DNA of 64,000 nt from a bacterium (GCA_017559905.1 JAFYQF010000015.1:171731-235730); one strand, 5' to 3'; shown: positions 16,203-25,632, counted from the first letter of the stretch. A program made the numbers and translations. Notes: a model not told the origin generated them from the sequence alone.

Positions 16203-18590
16203 CTATATATCAAGTCCTGTAAAAAGTTGTAGGCTTGAGGCAGTGTTAAGTTGAGGGTAATCTTCTATTTTGTAATTATTTATAAATTCAATCGCTTCGT
16301 GACGAGCTTTTTCAAGGATTTCGGCATCTCTGACGATATCTGAAATTATCAAATCAGGTAAACCTGATTGTCTTGTTCCCAAAAATTCTCCAGGACCACG
16401 AAGTTGCAAATCTTTTTCTGCGATTACAAATCCGTCATTAGTTTGTGTCATTATTCCTAGTCGTTCTCGAGTTTCTTGTGAACGGGATGGGCTTACTAGA
16501 ACGCAATATGACTGCAAGCTATTTCTACCTACTCGTCCTCGCAATTGGTGTAATTGTGAAAGTCCAAATCTTTCTGCGTTTTCAATTACCATTACAGTTG
16601 CGTTTGGAACATCCACTCCAACTTCCACAACGGTAGTTGATACTAAAATGTCATATTTTTTATTCTTGAAATCCGCCATTACTTGTTCTTTTTCTTCGTT
16701 TTTTAGTTTGCCGTGTAGCAAGCCAATCTTGAATTGCGGAAATATTTCTTCTTGTAATTTTTCAGCTTCTTTTGTGGCAGCTTTTGCTGATAGAGTTTCG
16801 CTTTCGTCTATTAGTGGATAAACTACGTAGGCTTGTCTTCCAGCTTCGACTTCCCGTTTGATAAGGTCGTATACACTTTTGTGGGAAGATGTAAGTGCAG
16901 TTTTGATTGGTAGTCTTCCTTTTGGCATTTCGTCTATGATTGTTAAATCTAAATCTCCGTGTACCGTTAATGCAAGTGTTCTTGGAATTGGTGTTGCTGT
17001 CATTGTAAGCATTTGAGGGTTTTGAGATTTCTTTCTTAAAACGTTACGTTGTTTTACGCCAAACCTGTGCTGTTCATCAACTACTATTGCCCCTAAATTG
17101 TTGAAATCAATCGCATCTTGGATTAATGCGTGAGTTCCTACTGCAATGTGTGTTTGTCCATTTCTTAAATCTGTTTGGAATTTTTCTCTCTCTTTTTTCT
17201 TTTGGCTTCCTAAAAATAAACCTACGCTCAAGCCTAGTGGTGTTAGCCAATTTACCAAATTGTTGTAATGTTGTTGAGCTAATATTTCAGTCGGTGCCAT
17301 TATTGCACCTTGATAGCCGTTTTCAACTCCTGCAAGCAACATTATGCAGGCAACAACTGTTTTCCCACTACCTACATCGCCTTGTAATAGTCTTGCCATT
17401 GGTTTTTCAGAGTTTAGGTCGTTTAATATCTCGTTAACTGCTCTTTTCTGTCCACCAGTAAGTTCAAAAGGTAGGCTCTTAATAAATTTTTGAACAAGTC
17501 CATCCATTTTAACTTCTAGTGCCAATGCCGAATTCTGACTGTTTTCATATCTTAAACGAACCATCTTAAGTTGTACTATAAATAATTCTTCAAAAATCAA
17601 GCTAAATCGTGCTCGTTCTAAAAGTTCCATGTTTTCTGGGAAATGGATTTGTTCTATAGCCGTTTTTTTGTCTAGTAAATTGTATTTTTTTCTTAAGTAT
17701 TCTGGTAAAATGTCTACTATGGTGTCTTTGTATAACTGTATTGCGTTATGTATTGCTCGACGTAGTGTTTTTACGTTAAGGTTTTCGCTGACAGTGTAAA
17801 TTGGTACAATTCTTGCTAAATTTAGGTTTGAATTTTCGCCGTCTAAAAATTCACCTGTCATAATTGAGTAGCTGGGTTTGTCTATGGTTAACCTGTGGTC
17901 AAAATTATTCATTTTGACTGTTCCTGAAACCATAATTCCAGCGTTAACTGGGAATTGTGATTTTGTTCTTTCAAGTGCAAAACGATTGGCTTTTGCTTGG
18001 AAAAATCCTAGTTCTATGTAACCTGTTTCATCAGCTATTTTTACTTTTACGACTGATAGATTGTTTTTAGAATTAAAAGCGGACACTGATTTTATATATC
18101 CAAAAATCGTTGTGGATTGACCTTCTTGCAGATTTTTTATTAAAGTTCTGCTAGAGTAGTCGATGTGTTTTCTTGGAAGATAAAATATTAAATCTTGTGC
18201 AGTGTATATACCTAGTTTATTCAGGCTGTAGGCAACTTTTGGTCCCACACCTTTGACGTAAGTTACATCAGTTTGGGCAGGCGGTTTTGCTTCAAATTTA
18301 GAGTTTGGAGATTCAGTATTGGTTGGTTCGTCTTTTTTTAATTCTGATTTTATAACTCTAATTAAGTTATCTATTGATCTTCGTCTTTCAGGAACTGAAG
18401 CAAAAGGATAATGTTCAAATGCTTCTGCTATAACTGCCCATTTTGGATTTTTTTTAGAAAGTTTGTAGTATTTGAGAGCTTCAGAACGAATGAATTTCGA
18501 AAAAGGTTGCGTTCTGCCGTGAATGTCGATGTATTTGTGTTTTACTTCGACTTCTATGGCAAGTTTAATTTTGTCTAAATTATCAATCAT
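16203..18590 (-). CDS. recG: ATP-dependent DNA helicase RecG
   Basis: A 795-residue RecG helicase that reverses stalled forks and branch-migrates Holliday junctions. A ~105-residue N-terminal extension precedes the wedge/OB-fold domain, which begins with VKGVGPKVAYSLNKLGI. The helicase core has Walker A LLQGDVGSGKT (near 400), the RecG-type DEQH box (VVDEQHRFGVKQR), TATPIPRTLALT, and the C-terminal RGRVGR and GPGEFLGTRQSG motifs. N-terminal extensions of this kind are seen in cyanobacterial RecG. Its start overlaps the end of the CHASE2 cyclase gene by eight bases, so the two are translationally coupled on one transcript. Confidence 0.96.
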   Translation of the reverse strand: MIDNLDKIKLAIEVEVKHKYIDIHGRTQPFSKFIRSEALKYYKLSKKNPKWAVIAEAFEHYPFASVPERRRSIDNLIRVIKSELKKDEPTNTESPNSKFEAKPPAQTDVTYVKGVGPKVAYSLNKLGIYTAQDLIFYLPRKHIDYSSRTLIKNLQEGQSTTIFGYIKSVSAFNSKNNLSVVKVKIADETGYIELGFFQAKANRFALERTKSQFPVNAGIMVSGTVKMNNFDHRLTIDKPSYSIMTGEFLDGENSNLNLARIVPIYTVSENLNVKTLRRAIHNAIQLYKDTIVDILPEYLRKKYNLLDKKTAIEQIHFPENMELLERARFSLIFEELFIVQLKMVRLRYENSQNSALALEVKMDGLVQKFIKSLPFELTGGQKRAVNEILNDLNSEKPMARLLQGDVGSGKTVVACIMLLAGVENGYQGAIMAPTEILAQQHYNNLVNWLTPLGLSVGLFLGSQKKKEREKFQTDLRNGQTHIAVGTHALIQDAIDFNNLGAIVVDEQHRFGVKQRNVLRKKSQNPQMLTMTATPIPRTLALTVHGDLDLTIIDEMPKGRLPIKTALTSSHKSVYDLIKREVEAGRQAYVVYPLIDESETLSAKAATKEAEKLQEEIFPQFKIGLLHGKLKNEEKEQVMADFKNKKYDILVSTTVVEVGVDVPNATVMVIENAERFGLSQLHQLRGRVGRNSLQSYCVLVSPSRSQETRERLGIMTQTNDGFVIAEKDLQLRGPGEFLGTRQSGLPDLIISDIVRDAEILEKARHEAIEFINNYKIEDYPQLNTASSLQLFTGLDI

Positions 18591-20547
18591 TAGCGTTAAT
18601 TCTCAATACTTCGTAAATATCCATTTTTTTAGCTTTACCACGAATTTGAACTTCACTTATTTTGATAACGTCTGCAAGTGAGCTAACGTGTGCATATGTT
18701 GAACTGCTGATTAGGAAATTAGTTTTGTAAACTTTGTTGTAACTTTCAATTCTGCTTGCAAGGTTAACTGTGTCACCAATAACGGTGTATTCAAGCCTTT
18801 TTTCAGAACCAATGTTGCCGACAAAAGCATCTCCTGTGTTAATTCCAACGCCAATTTCAATTTTAGGTTTGCCTTCCATAATCCATTTGTCTTGTAGCAT
18901 TTCAACTTTTTTAAGCATTGCGTATGCACATTTTACAGCGTTTTCGGGATGGTTTAAGTCAGGAATAGGGTCGCCAAAAACCGCCATTACTGCGTCACCA
19001 ATAAACTTGTTGATTGTACCGTTGTATTTCGAAATTATTGGTTCTATTTCTGTGAAATATTCATTCAAGATTACAGATACTTCTTCGGCACTCATTTTTT
19101 CACTCATGCTTGTAAAACCTCTGATATCTGCAAATAAAACTGTTACGTTTGCACGCTTTCCGCCAAGTTTTACGTCGTCAATGTTCTTAACAACGTTTTT
19201 CATAACGTCTTGAGATATGTATCTACCCATTACGTTTTTAATTTTTTCTTTGTTCTTGCCTTCCATTATAAAGTTGTATGAATATGCAAAAATCATTGTA
19301 ACAAGTTGTATTATTAATGGGCTGACCACGTTAATTGCAAAGTCTAAACTGTAGCAAATTGCACTAAATATTAAATATCCAAATGCAACTGCCACTAACG
19401 TTAATATGGATTTGAAGAATGATAGTCTGCTTATGATTGTAAACGTTGCTATTCCTAATATGATGATAACAGTCAAATCAAACCCAAGTGAGGATACCTT
19501 TATGAATTCTCTGTTTTTAAGGTTGTCGTAATTTGTTGCCTGAATATCGACCCCTGGATGTGCTTGTAAAACTGGAGTTGGCAATTCGTCGATAACTTTT
19601 ACCGCAGAAGCCTTTGCATTTGCTCCTACAAAAACCGTCTTTCCGTCAAATTCTTTTGGGTCTATTATTGGTGCTTTACCCTCTTTGAGGCAGTTGTAAG
19701 AATCCATTATATCTATTGCTGAATATTTTTTGTGAGAGAATGATGTTGTGTTGTTTACTTTATAAAATTTGATAAAGTTCTGGATACCGTTGAGTGGCGC
19801 TTGTATGTTGGTTGGAATTTTTAAGCCTGTTTTGTTGATTAATATATAATTATCAAAAATAGTTATTTCATCAGCTTCGTTTTCTAACATATACATGCGA
19901 AGGGATAACGTTGGGTAAATTTTGTCACCTATTACAACAAGTTGGTCTGTGAAAATTAACATCCCGTTTGTATTGTTTCGTGTAAGATTTACTGAACCTG
20001 CATGCGAAACTGAATTGAAGTATTCTTTCGGGTACATCGCAAAACTTTTGTATCTTGATGGGTAAATAGTTTTGCGTTTATCAGTTATTTTTATACCAAA
20101 TTTCCTGTAAAAATTGTTTTGGTATTCTGCAATTGTTTCTTCTGAACTTGGGGCTTCATCTATTAAGCTGAAACCTACAACCAAATTTTTGATTGGCTTA
20201 AGCGAGTTGAAAAACTTTTTATCAGATTCAGGGTTTTCTTCATCAAGTGTTATCACAATTGCGTCGTAGCCAATGGATTTCGTTTTTGAGTATTCATTTA
20301 GGTAACTGAATATATCGCTGTATAGCTCTCTTTTCCACGGCCATCTGTGTCTAGCTGTTGATTTGTCATCAATAACTATCACTACTGTATCGTCAGATGC
20401 TTTTTCTTGCGCTGAAAAACTGTTAACCATGAAGTTGTAAGCGTTTGGTTCTAACAATTGCCAAGATATTAGAAGTAATACAAATGACAAAATTACGTGA
20501 ATTAATACTGAAAATATAAAAAATGCTTTAGATGTGAATTTTTTCAT
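18583..20547 (-). CDS. CHASE2-domain adenylate/guanylate cyclase
   Basis: A 654-residue membrane receptor cyclase. An N-terminal membrane helix (about 8-28) leads into an extracytoplasmic CHASE2 sensor domain (about 50-330, with DDKSTARHRWPWKRE and the FVGANAKAS end). Three hydrophobic helices (about 345-420) follow, then a class III cyclase domain with VLFADIRGFTSMSEK and NKFIGDAVMAVFGDP, which supply the two metal-binding Asp residues. EYTVIGDTVNLASRIE supplies the transition-state Asn and Arg. The Lys in NKFIGD and Thr in EYTVIGD suggest an adenylate cyclase. It should make cAMP in response to an external signal. It is upstream of and overlaps recG by eight bases. Confidence 0.93.
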   Translation of the reverse strand: MKKFTSKAFFIFSVLIHVILSFVLLLISWQLLEPNAYNFMVNSFSAQEKASDDTVVIVIDDKSTARHRWPWKRELYSDIFSYLNEYSKTKSIGYDAIVITLDEENPESDKKFFNSLKPIKNLVVGFSLIDEAPSSEETIAEYQNNFYRKFGIKITDKRKTIYPSRYKSFAMYPKEYFNSVSHAGSVNLTRNNTNGMLIFTDQLVVIGDKIYPTLSLRMYMLENEADEITIFDNYILINKTGLKIPTNIQAPLNGIQNFIKFYKVNNTTSFSHKKYSAIDIMDSYNCLKEGKAPIIDPKEFDGKTVFVGANAKASAVKVIDELPTPVLQAHPGVDIQATNYDNLKNREFIKVSSLGFDLTVIIILGIATFTIISRLSFFKSILTLVAVAFGYLIFSAICYSLDFAINVVSPLIIQLVTMIFAYSYNFIMEGKNKEKIKNVMGRYISQDVMKNVVKNIDDVKLGGKRANVTVLFADIRGFTSMSEKMSAEEVSVILNEYFTEIEPIISKYNGTINKFIGDAVMAVFGDPIPDLNHPENAVKCAYAMLKKVEMLQDKWIMEGKPKIEIGVGINTGDAFVGNIGSEKRLEYTVIGDTVNLASRIESYNKVYKTNFLISSSTYAHVSSLADVIKISEVQIRGKAKKMDIYEVLRINAND

Positions 20548-20629
20548 ATCCCAATCAAGTCCCTGTTCTTATTCAAAATTTCCCCTATTTAATTTTATGA
20601 TATAATAAATTTTAAAAAAAGGATAGATT

Positions 20630-21238
20630 ATGAACGAAAATTTAGTAAACTTATTATCAAATGAAAACTTAATACCAATCATAAGAAGTGCTAATCCCGA
20701 AAAAGTTAAGGGTATAGCTAATGCTTTAATTGATGGTGGTGCGAAAATTTTAGAAGTTAATGTGGTAAATAGTGAAATTTATGACATTATTAATGAATTA
20801 TCTGAACATGCTACAATTTGTGCTGGAGGAATAATTACTTCAATTCAGGCGCAAGCAGCTATTGATTCAGGTGCGAAATTGTTATCTTCGCCTATTTTCC
20901 AAATGAATTTGGTTAAATTTTCAAAAGATAAAAGAATACCTTATATTCCAGGAACTTCTACTGCTAATGAGGCATATTCTGCTTGGAAGGCACGTATTCC
21001 ATTGATTAAAATTTATCCAATTTCTGCTATGGGTGGTGCTAATTACTTGAAAAACTTGTTAAGACCAATGCCTTTCTTGAATGTGATTGCTCAAGGTGAA
21101 GTTAAGCTTTCTCAAGTTAAGGATTATGTAAACGCTGGTGCGGTTGCAGTTGGTGTTGGTAGAGATTTGTATGAAGGCTACAGCTATTCTGAAATTACGC
21201 AACGTATTAAAACAACTCTTGATGAGTTGAAAGGTTAG
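20630..21238 (+). CDS. KDPG/KHG aldolase family protein
   Basis: A 202-residue class I aldolase-fold protein related to Eda, which splits 2-keto-3-deoxy-6-phosphogluconate into pyruvate and glyceraldehyde-3-phosphate. The Schiff-base Lys (IKIYPIS) and the catalytic Glu (ILEVN) are kept. The Arg that follows the Glu in Eda (TLRT) is replaced (NVVN), GAGTV is AGGII, and the phosphate-binding PTGGI is AQGEV. It is therefore a divergent member, and phosphate binding may differ. It is the first gene of an operon with a PfkB sugar kinase one base downstream, which supports a role in ketodeoxy-sugar breakdown. Confidence 0.78.
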   Translation: MNENLVNLLSNENLIPIIRSANPEKVKGIANALIDGGAKILEVNVVNSEIYDIINELSEHATICAGGIITSIQAQAAIDSGAKLLSSPIFQMNLVKFSKDKRIPYIPGTSTANEAYSAWKARIPLIKIYPISAMGGANYLKNLLRPMPFLNVIAQGEVKLSQVKDYVNAGAVAVGVGRDLYEGYSYSEITQRIKTTLDELKG

Positions 21239-21239
21239 T

Positions 21240-22190
21240 ATGAACGAAAAACTTGATATTATTGCTATTGGCGAAAGCTTAATTGAATTATCATCTGATA
21301 ATCATTTGGGTTCTGCGGATTCTCTAAAAAAATATTATGGTGGGGATGCACTCTCTGTTGCTGTTGCAGCAAGAAGAATGGGTTCTAACGTAGGTTTTGT
21401 TTCTAGAGTAGGAGATGACGTTTTTAAAGATTATCTTTTAGATAGTTGGCAGGCTGAAGGACTCGATATTTCTCAAGTCAAAATTGCTCAAGAGCAAAAT
21501 GGTGTATACTTTATTGCAAGACCAGATGGATGTGCTAAAGAATTTGCTTACTATAGAAAAAAAATTGCACCTTCAAAATTGTCTTTGGATGATATTTCAG
21601 AAGATTATATTTCTAGCGCTAAAGTTGTATACGCATCAGGTATTACGCAATCACTTTCATTGTCAGCAAAAGAGGTTGTTGCTGAAAGTTTCAAGATAGC
21701 TAAAAAAAATGGTATTATTACAGCTTATGATCCAAATTATTCTTCTTCAATTTCAACTCCTGAAATTGCAAAAGAAGATTTTAATAGGGTTATTAGTGAT
21801 GTCGATATCCTGTTTATGAGTGCAAAATATGATACTGTGAATATTTTAGAGCTTAATTCAGTTGAAAATCTAATAAAGAAAATGTGGGATTTAGGCGTTG
21901 GAACTGTTGTTATTAAAGCTTCTCCTGATGGAGGGTACTATACAGGTTACAATGGAAATATTGTGTTTACTGAATTTTATACTCACGATGTAGTTGACAC
22001 AACTTGTTCTGGCGATGCTTTTAATGGAGGGTTCTTACACGCAATTACTCACGGTTTAACGCCGATTGAGGCATCAAAATTTGCATCAATAGTAGCGGGG
22101 CTACAAGCTAAATCTATTGGTGCTATCAAGTCAATTCCTTACAAAGAGCAAGTTTATGATATCTTTGAAAAAGGAGTTTTAAATGGCTAA
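21240..22190 (+). CDS. PfkB-family sugar kinase, probable 2-keto-3-deoxygluconate kinase
   Basis: A 316-residue ribokinase/PfkB-fold kinase. The N-terminal GGDALSVAVAARRMG region binds sugar. The C-terminal DTTCSGDAFNGGFLHAI carries the anion-hole and catalytic Asp of PfkB signature 2. FARPDGCAKEFAYYRKK is like the segment in KdgK enzymes. The pairing with a KDPG-aldolase-like gene suggests phosphorylation of 2-keto-3-deoxygluconate to feed the aldolase. The next gene, csaB, overlaps its end by eight bases, so expression is coupled. Confidence 0.82.
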   Translation: MNEKLDIIAIGESLIELSSDNHLGSADSLKKYYGGDALSVAVAARRMGSNVGFVSRVGDDVFKDYLLDSWQAEGLDISQVKIAQEQNGVYFIARPDGCAKEFAYYRKKIAPSKLSLDDISEDYISSAKVVYASGITQSLSLSAKEVVAESFKIAKKNGIITAYDPNYSSSISTPEIAKEDFNRVISDVDILFMSAKYDTVNILELNSVENLIKKMWDLGVGTVVIKASPDGGYYTGYNGNIVFTEFYTHDVVDTTCSGDAFNGGFLHAITHGLTPIEASKFASIVAGLQAKSIGAIKSIPYKEQVYDIFEKGVLNG

Positions 22191-23205
22191 AAAAGCTGTA
22201 TTATCAGGATATTTTGGTTTTGATAATTTTGGTGATGACGCTATATTGGCTGTTCTAACTGAAAAGTTAAAAACTTTGGATACTGATATTACGATTTTTT
22301 CTGCTAATCCTGAAAAAACAGAGAAAGATTATCGTGTAAAAGCTGTTAGAAGCTTTGATGTTAAAAATGTTATTAAAACTATCAAAAATTCAGATATTTT
22401 GATTTCTGGTGGTGGTAGCCTTTTGCAGGATGTTACAAGTTTAAAAAGTCTTGTCTATTATGCAGGAATAATTTTTTTAGCGCTTTTATTCAAGAAAAAA
22501 GTATTAATTTTTGCGCAAGGAATTGGACCTTTAAATAGGAAAATTTCTAGATTTTTAGTTATTAATTTATTAAAAAAGGTTAGTTATATTTCTGTCAGAG
22601 ACGAAAAAAGTCTAAAATTTTTGGAAGATTATAAGATAATTGCTGATTTAGTGAATGACCCTGTGTATTCGGTGCAAATTTCTGATGTGCCTAAAAATTT
22701 TGCTGTTGGAGTTCAACTTCGTGATTTCAAAACTATGAATATCGAATTTTTAGATTCATTGGCAGAAAGTTTGTTATTGAATTTCCCATCAAGAAAATTT
22801 GAGCTTTTTGTTTTTCAAAAAGCATATGATGCTGAAGTTTGTTTTCAATTTGAAAAAATTCTAAAGGCAAAAAATCCTGACGTGGATACTGAAATTATAT
22901 TTTATGATAATAGAAATGAGATTTTTAGAAGAATATCTCAATTAGATTATATGGTTGCAATGCGTTTTCACGCAATTATAGCTTCACTAAAGGCTGGTAT
23001 TAGGGTCGCAGGTATAAATTATGATGTAAAAGTCGAAAAGCTTGCTAAAGAGGCTTCTATTCCGCTTATTTCATTAAATGCTGTTGATAATAATTATGAT
23101 GCGGTTTTTGAACGACAAAAATCGCTTAATCCTGCCAGATTAAGCGATTTTGCAAACTCTAAATCTTATGATTGGACAGAGTTTGAAGCATTCTTTTTAA
23201 GCTAA
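22183..23205 (+). CDS. csaB: Polysaccharide pyruvyl transferase (CsaB family)
   Basis: A 340-residue pyruvyl transferase with a GT-B-like fold. It opens with SGYFGFDNFGDDAILAVL and contains ISGGGSLLQD, ISVRDEKSLKFL and MRFHAIIASLKAG, the hallmark segments of CsaB. CsaB adds ketal-linked pyruvate to a secondary cell wall polymer, creating the anchor for SLH-domain proteins in Gram-positives, cyanobacteria and Negativicutes. It overlaps the preceding sugar kinase by eight bases. No SLH protein was seen in this window. Confidence 0.88.
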   Translation: MAKKAVLSGYFGFDNFGDDAILAVLTEKLKTLDTDITIFSANPEKTEKDYRVKAVRSFDVKNVIKTIKNSDILISGGGSLLQDVTSLKSLVYYAGIIFLALLFKKKVLIFAQGIGPLNRKISRFLVINLLKKVSYISVRDEKSLKFLEDYKIIADLVNDPVYSVQISDVPKNFAVGVQLRDFKTMNIEFLDSLAESLLLNFPSRKFELFVFQKAYDAEVCFQFEKILKAKNPDVDTEIIFYDNRNEIFRRISQLDYMVAMRFHAIIASLKAGIRVAGINYDVKVEKLAKEASIPLISLNAVDNNYDAVFERQKSLNPARLSDFANSKSYDWTEFEAFFLS

Positions 23206-23207
23206 TA

Positions 23208-24026
23208 TTACGCTTCTTCACTATCCTTTTTAACATATCCAGCCAAGAACCCATCAAAGTCTTCATTTTTGATTATTCCATTTTGGTCTAAATCAATTAC
23301 GCTAAAGAAATCTTGTGCATTGCTAATTTGTATATACTCTGTTCCTTTTGCTAATTTGTTGAAAATCTTTTCAGCATCTGTTATTGAATATTGATCTCCG
23401 TATTTTGTTTTTATATATTCTTGAAATTCGGATAAAGAAATTTTATTATCTTTGTTGCCATGAGTGTTGTCAACGTATTTTACCCATGAGTCACCGACTT
23501 TTTCTAAAGCTTTTGAATAACTATCTGCAAGAGCTTTCTTTTCTGCATCTGTACTTTCTGGCTTGCTGTTTAATTCAATCCAGCGTTCAGTGACAAAAGC
23601 GTGTTCACCTTTTTCAGTAAGATTTCTTTCGATTTCTTGTCCTTCTTCTGCTGTTCCTTCTTGTAGAGCTGTTTCAGGTGTGTCATCAGTTATTCGTGGT
23701 GTGCCTTGAAATTGTTGTCTGATACTTTCGCATAAATTTTGAACATAAGCCTGATTATTCATCATCCCTTGTTGAATTAAATAAGGGTGAGTTTGTCCTG
23801 ATGAATAAAAAGGGTGTGCAAGGTTTAAAGGTAACATGCTAGGACCGCATTGAGGACCCATCATTTGTGGACCAAAACAACCGCCTTGCCATATACTTGG
23901 ACCATACATACCTCCGTGATGATGGTGGTTGCATCTGTCGTTTGCTGCCATTAATATTGTACCCTGAAGCATGGTTTTGCTTAATTTTTGCATGCCTTGA
24001 GCCAGTTTTCCAAAATCAAAACTCAT
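23208..24026 (-). CDS. EF-hand protein with His/Gly/Met-rich N-terminus
   Basis: A 272-residue protein without a signal peptide. The first ~30 residues are amphipathic. They are followed by a His/Gly/Met/Cys/Pro-rich tract (about 31-95, including CNHHHHGG) that may bind metal. The C-terminal half holds an EF-hand pair: a degenerate loop (about 186-200, HGNKDNKISLSE) and a canonical calcium loop at 245-256 (D245, D247, N249, G250, I252, D256). The low-complexity, aromatic/Met-rich N-terminus resembles the proteins at 14012 and 15020, though clear homology is not shown. It converges on csaB with two bases between stops. Function unknown. Confidence 0.72.
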   Translation of the reverse strand: MSFDFGKLAQGMQKLSKTMLQGTILMAANDRCNHHHHGGMYGPSIWQGGCFGPQMMGPQCGPSMLPLNLAHPFYSSGQTHPYLIQQGMMNNQAYVQNLCESIRQQFQGTPRITDDTPETALQEGTAEEGQEIERNLTEKGEHAFVTERWIELNSKPESTDAEKKALADSYSKALEKVGDSWVKYVDNTHGNKDNKISLSEFQEYIKTKYGDQYSITDAEKIFNKLAKGTEYIQISNAQDFFSVIDLDQNGIIKNEDFDGFLAGYVKKDSEEA

Positions 24027-24121
24027 GTATACTTTCTCTCGTTAGCTATCTATATATTTATAAAGTTGTTATTCCCGTTTTGATTTCAAATAATTTAATT
24101 ATTTTTACAATGCTTAACAAA

Positions 24122-24148
24122 CAAAAAAACTCACCAACGGTGAGTTTT
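24122..24148 (-). terminator. Rho-independent terminator after tRNA-Leu
   Basis: A 9-bp stem (AAACTCACC at 24127-24135 with GGTGAGTTT at 24139-24147) with a three-base loop, followed on the minus strand by a run of T. It is eight bases past the tRNA 3' end. Confidence 0.85.
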
Positions 24149-24155
24149 ATAAGAT

Positions 24156-24242
24156 TGCCCTGGGCCAGACTTGAACTGGCACTGAGGTTGAGCCCCAATT
24201 GGATTTTAAGTCCAACGCGTCTACCGATTCCGCCACCAGGGC
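24156..24242 (-). tRNA. tRNA-Leu (anticodon UAA)
   Basis: Read on the minus strand, an 87-base class II tRNA. The acceptor arms are GCCCTGG and CCAGGGC plus a discriminator A. The D-arm GGCGGAATCGGTAGACGC is characteristic of tRNA-Leu. The anticodon stem TTGGA/TCCAA holds anticodon TAA, the extra arm is long, and the T-loop reads TTCAAGT. CCA is not encoded. Confidence 0.95.
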
Positions 24243-24386
24243 AGGCAATATTTAATTTTCACTGCTTTAGGCGACTCGGTAGACGGCGTCTACTCTTTCC
24301 TCCATTTTTGATACTTAATCAAAACCGGAGTCCTTGCCACCAAGGCAGGCAATTTATTTTGTTTTCAGTGACCCACTTGCCACGTT
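24243..24386. repeat. tRNA-Leu-derived repeats upstream of the tRNA gene
   Basis: The region immediately 5' of the tRNA gene contains a second imperfect copy (about 24331-24370) of the tRNA 5' end plus its upstream flank (24227-24264): both read roughly CCACCA(G/A)GGCAGGCAAT followed by an AT tract and CA(C/G)TG. Between them lies GGCGACTCGGTAGACG, which resembles the D-arm in the opposite orientation, within a perfect 7-bp inverted repeat (GTAGACG/CGTCTAC), and a further hairpin (TTTTGAT/ATCAAAA). It does not fold into an intact tRNA. It looks like a partial tRNA duplication that has been rearranged. Confidence 0.55.
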
Positions 24387-24426
24387 TTTAAGTTTACGCT
24401 AAACATAAATGAATGTCAATAATATT

Positions 24427-25632
24427 TTATACTTTTTCTATGCAAAGATAAGATTGAAGTTCATCTGTTTTTTCTTGAATTTCGGTAATTAAATTGTCTA
24501 GCTCTTTTTCAATAGAGTTTTGGTTTTTTAGCATGGTTTTGCCAAATAGTGCAGGATATTGAATTTTTTCAAAGAAATTGTTTTTAAAATTAAGTATTTT
24601 TTGATAGTATTTTTCATCAATAAAATCTTTGCTTTCGCACAAATCAATGAACATTTCTGCAATAACTGACTTTGCTTTAGCAATATTTTGTCTTGTTAAA
24701 TGTTTTTTTATTCTCACTAACTTGTTGTAAATATCAGTGTACATGCCTAATAATTTATTTTTCTTTTCTGGCAAAATTTCGTTAAAGTAATCTATAGTTT
24801 GAGAGTAACCAATGTGAATTAGGTTTCTACGTTTTTCTTCTGGTAAGTTGAAATCAACAATGTTTATATCGCCTGTATTGATTACAATGTAGTCATATTT
24901 ATCTTTTTGACCATACAAATCAACAATAAAATCTGTTGCCATTGATGTTGTGAAAGCATAAATAGCATTAACATATTCGATTGTGTTTTTGTCATTACCC
25001 TCAAAATCGCCTTCTAGTCTGAATTCCAATATACGCCCGTTATCCGGTTGCAAAGCTTTTGATAATTTCCACATTGGCCAACTCTTTTGTAAGTCACCAT
25101 CTACAAGGGTTCTGTTATTGTATTCGATTGGTTTCATTAACCCTGGCATACTGCACGAAATTCTAACTGCAGTTGCTATTTCAAAATCTGGAGTTTCATA
25201 TCTTGAAAATTCTTTGCACTCAAAGCTTGATAAATCTGTTGTTATTATTACCAAATCTTTGTCGATATCTTTGAATGTAACAGCTTTATGTTTACCTTTT
25301 TTGTATTTCTTACCATAATATTTTTTCTCTATTAAATCTCTAATCCAGTCAAGAAAAACTTCACCTTTGCTTAATGCAAAGTTAGCACCTAATGAGAAGT
25401 GAACATCTCTAAAAATTTCAAAATTGAATTTTAAAAATAAATCTTCTAACTCTTTTGCGGAATATCCAAGTGCCATTAGTGTTGCAAAAACAGAACCTAC
25501 AGATGAACCAGCATAAGTTTTTGGGCATATACCTAATTCTTCCATTGCTCGCATTGTACCAGCGTAAGCAGTTCCTCTAATTGCTCCACCACCAAAAAGA
25601 CATGCGTATTCCATAGATTTATTTTTAGTCAT
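24427..25632 (-). CDS. Patatin-like phospholipase
   Basis: A 401-residue patatin-family lipid acyl hydrolase. The oxyanion-hole GGGAIRGTAYAG (about 14-25) and nucleophile elbow GSSVGS with the catalytic Ser (about 43) are near the N-terminus. The dyad Asp lies in VDGDLQ (about 175). The C-terminal third (about 260-400) is helical and Lys-rich, outside the patatin core, and has no recognised domain. No signal peptide is seen, so it probably acts on membrane lipids from the cytoplasmic side or is exported by another route. It is a single-gene unit. Confidence 0.9.
   Translation of the reverse strand: MTKNKSMEYACLFGGGAIRGTAYAGTMRAMEELGICPKTYAGSSVGSVFATLMALGYSAKELEDLFLKFNFEIFRDVHFSLGANFALSKGEVFLDWIRDLIEKKYYGKKYKKGKHKAVTFKDIDKDLVIITTDLSSFECKEFSRYETPDFEIATAVRISCSMPGLMKPIEYNNRTLVDGDLQKSWPMWKLSKALQPDNGRILEFRLEGDFEGNDKNTIEYVNAIYAFTTSMATDFIVDLYGQKDKYDYIVINTGDINIVDFNLPEEKRRNLIHIGYSQTIDYFNEILPEKKNKLLGMYTDIYNKLVRIKKHLTRQNIAKAKSVIAEMFIDLCESKDFIDEKYYQKILNFKNNFFEKIQYPALFGKTMLKNQNSIEKELDNLITEIQEKTDELQSYLCIEKV

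Noticed and set aside
24265..24340. A second tRNA gene upstream of tRNA-Leu
   Set aside because: D-arm-like and acceptor-like fragments are present, but no acceptor stem pairs with a 3' half and no anticodon or T-arm can be placed, so only repeat/duplication is reported.
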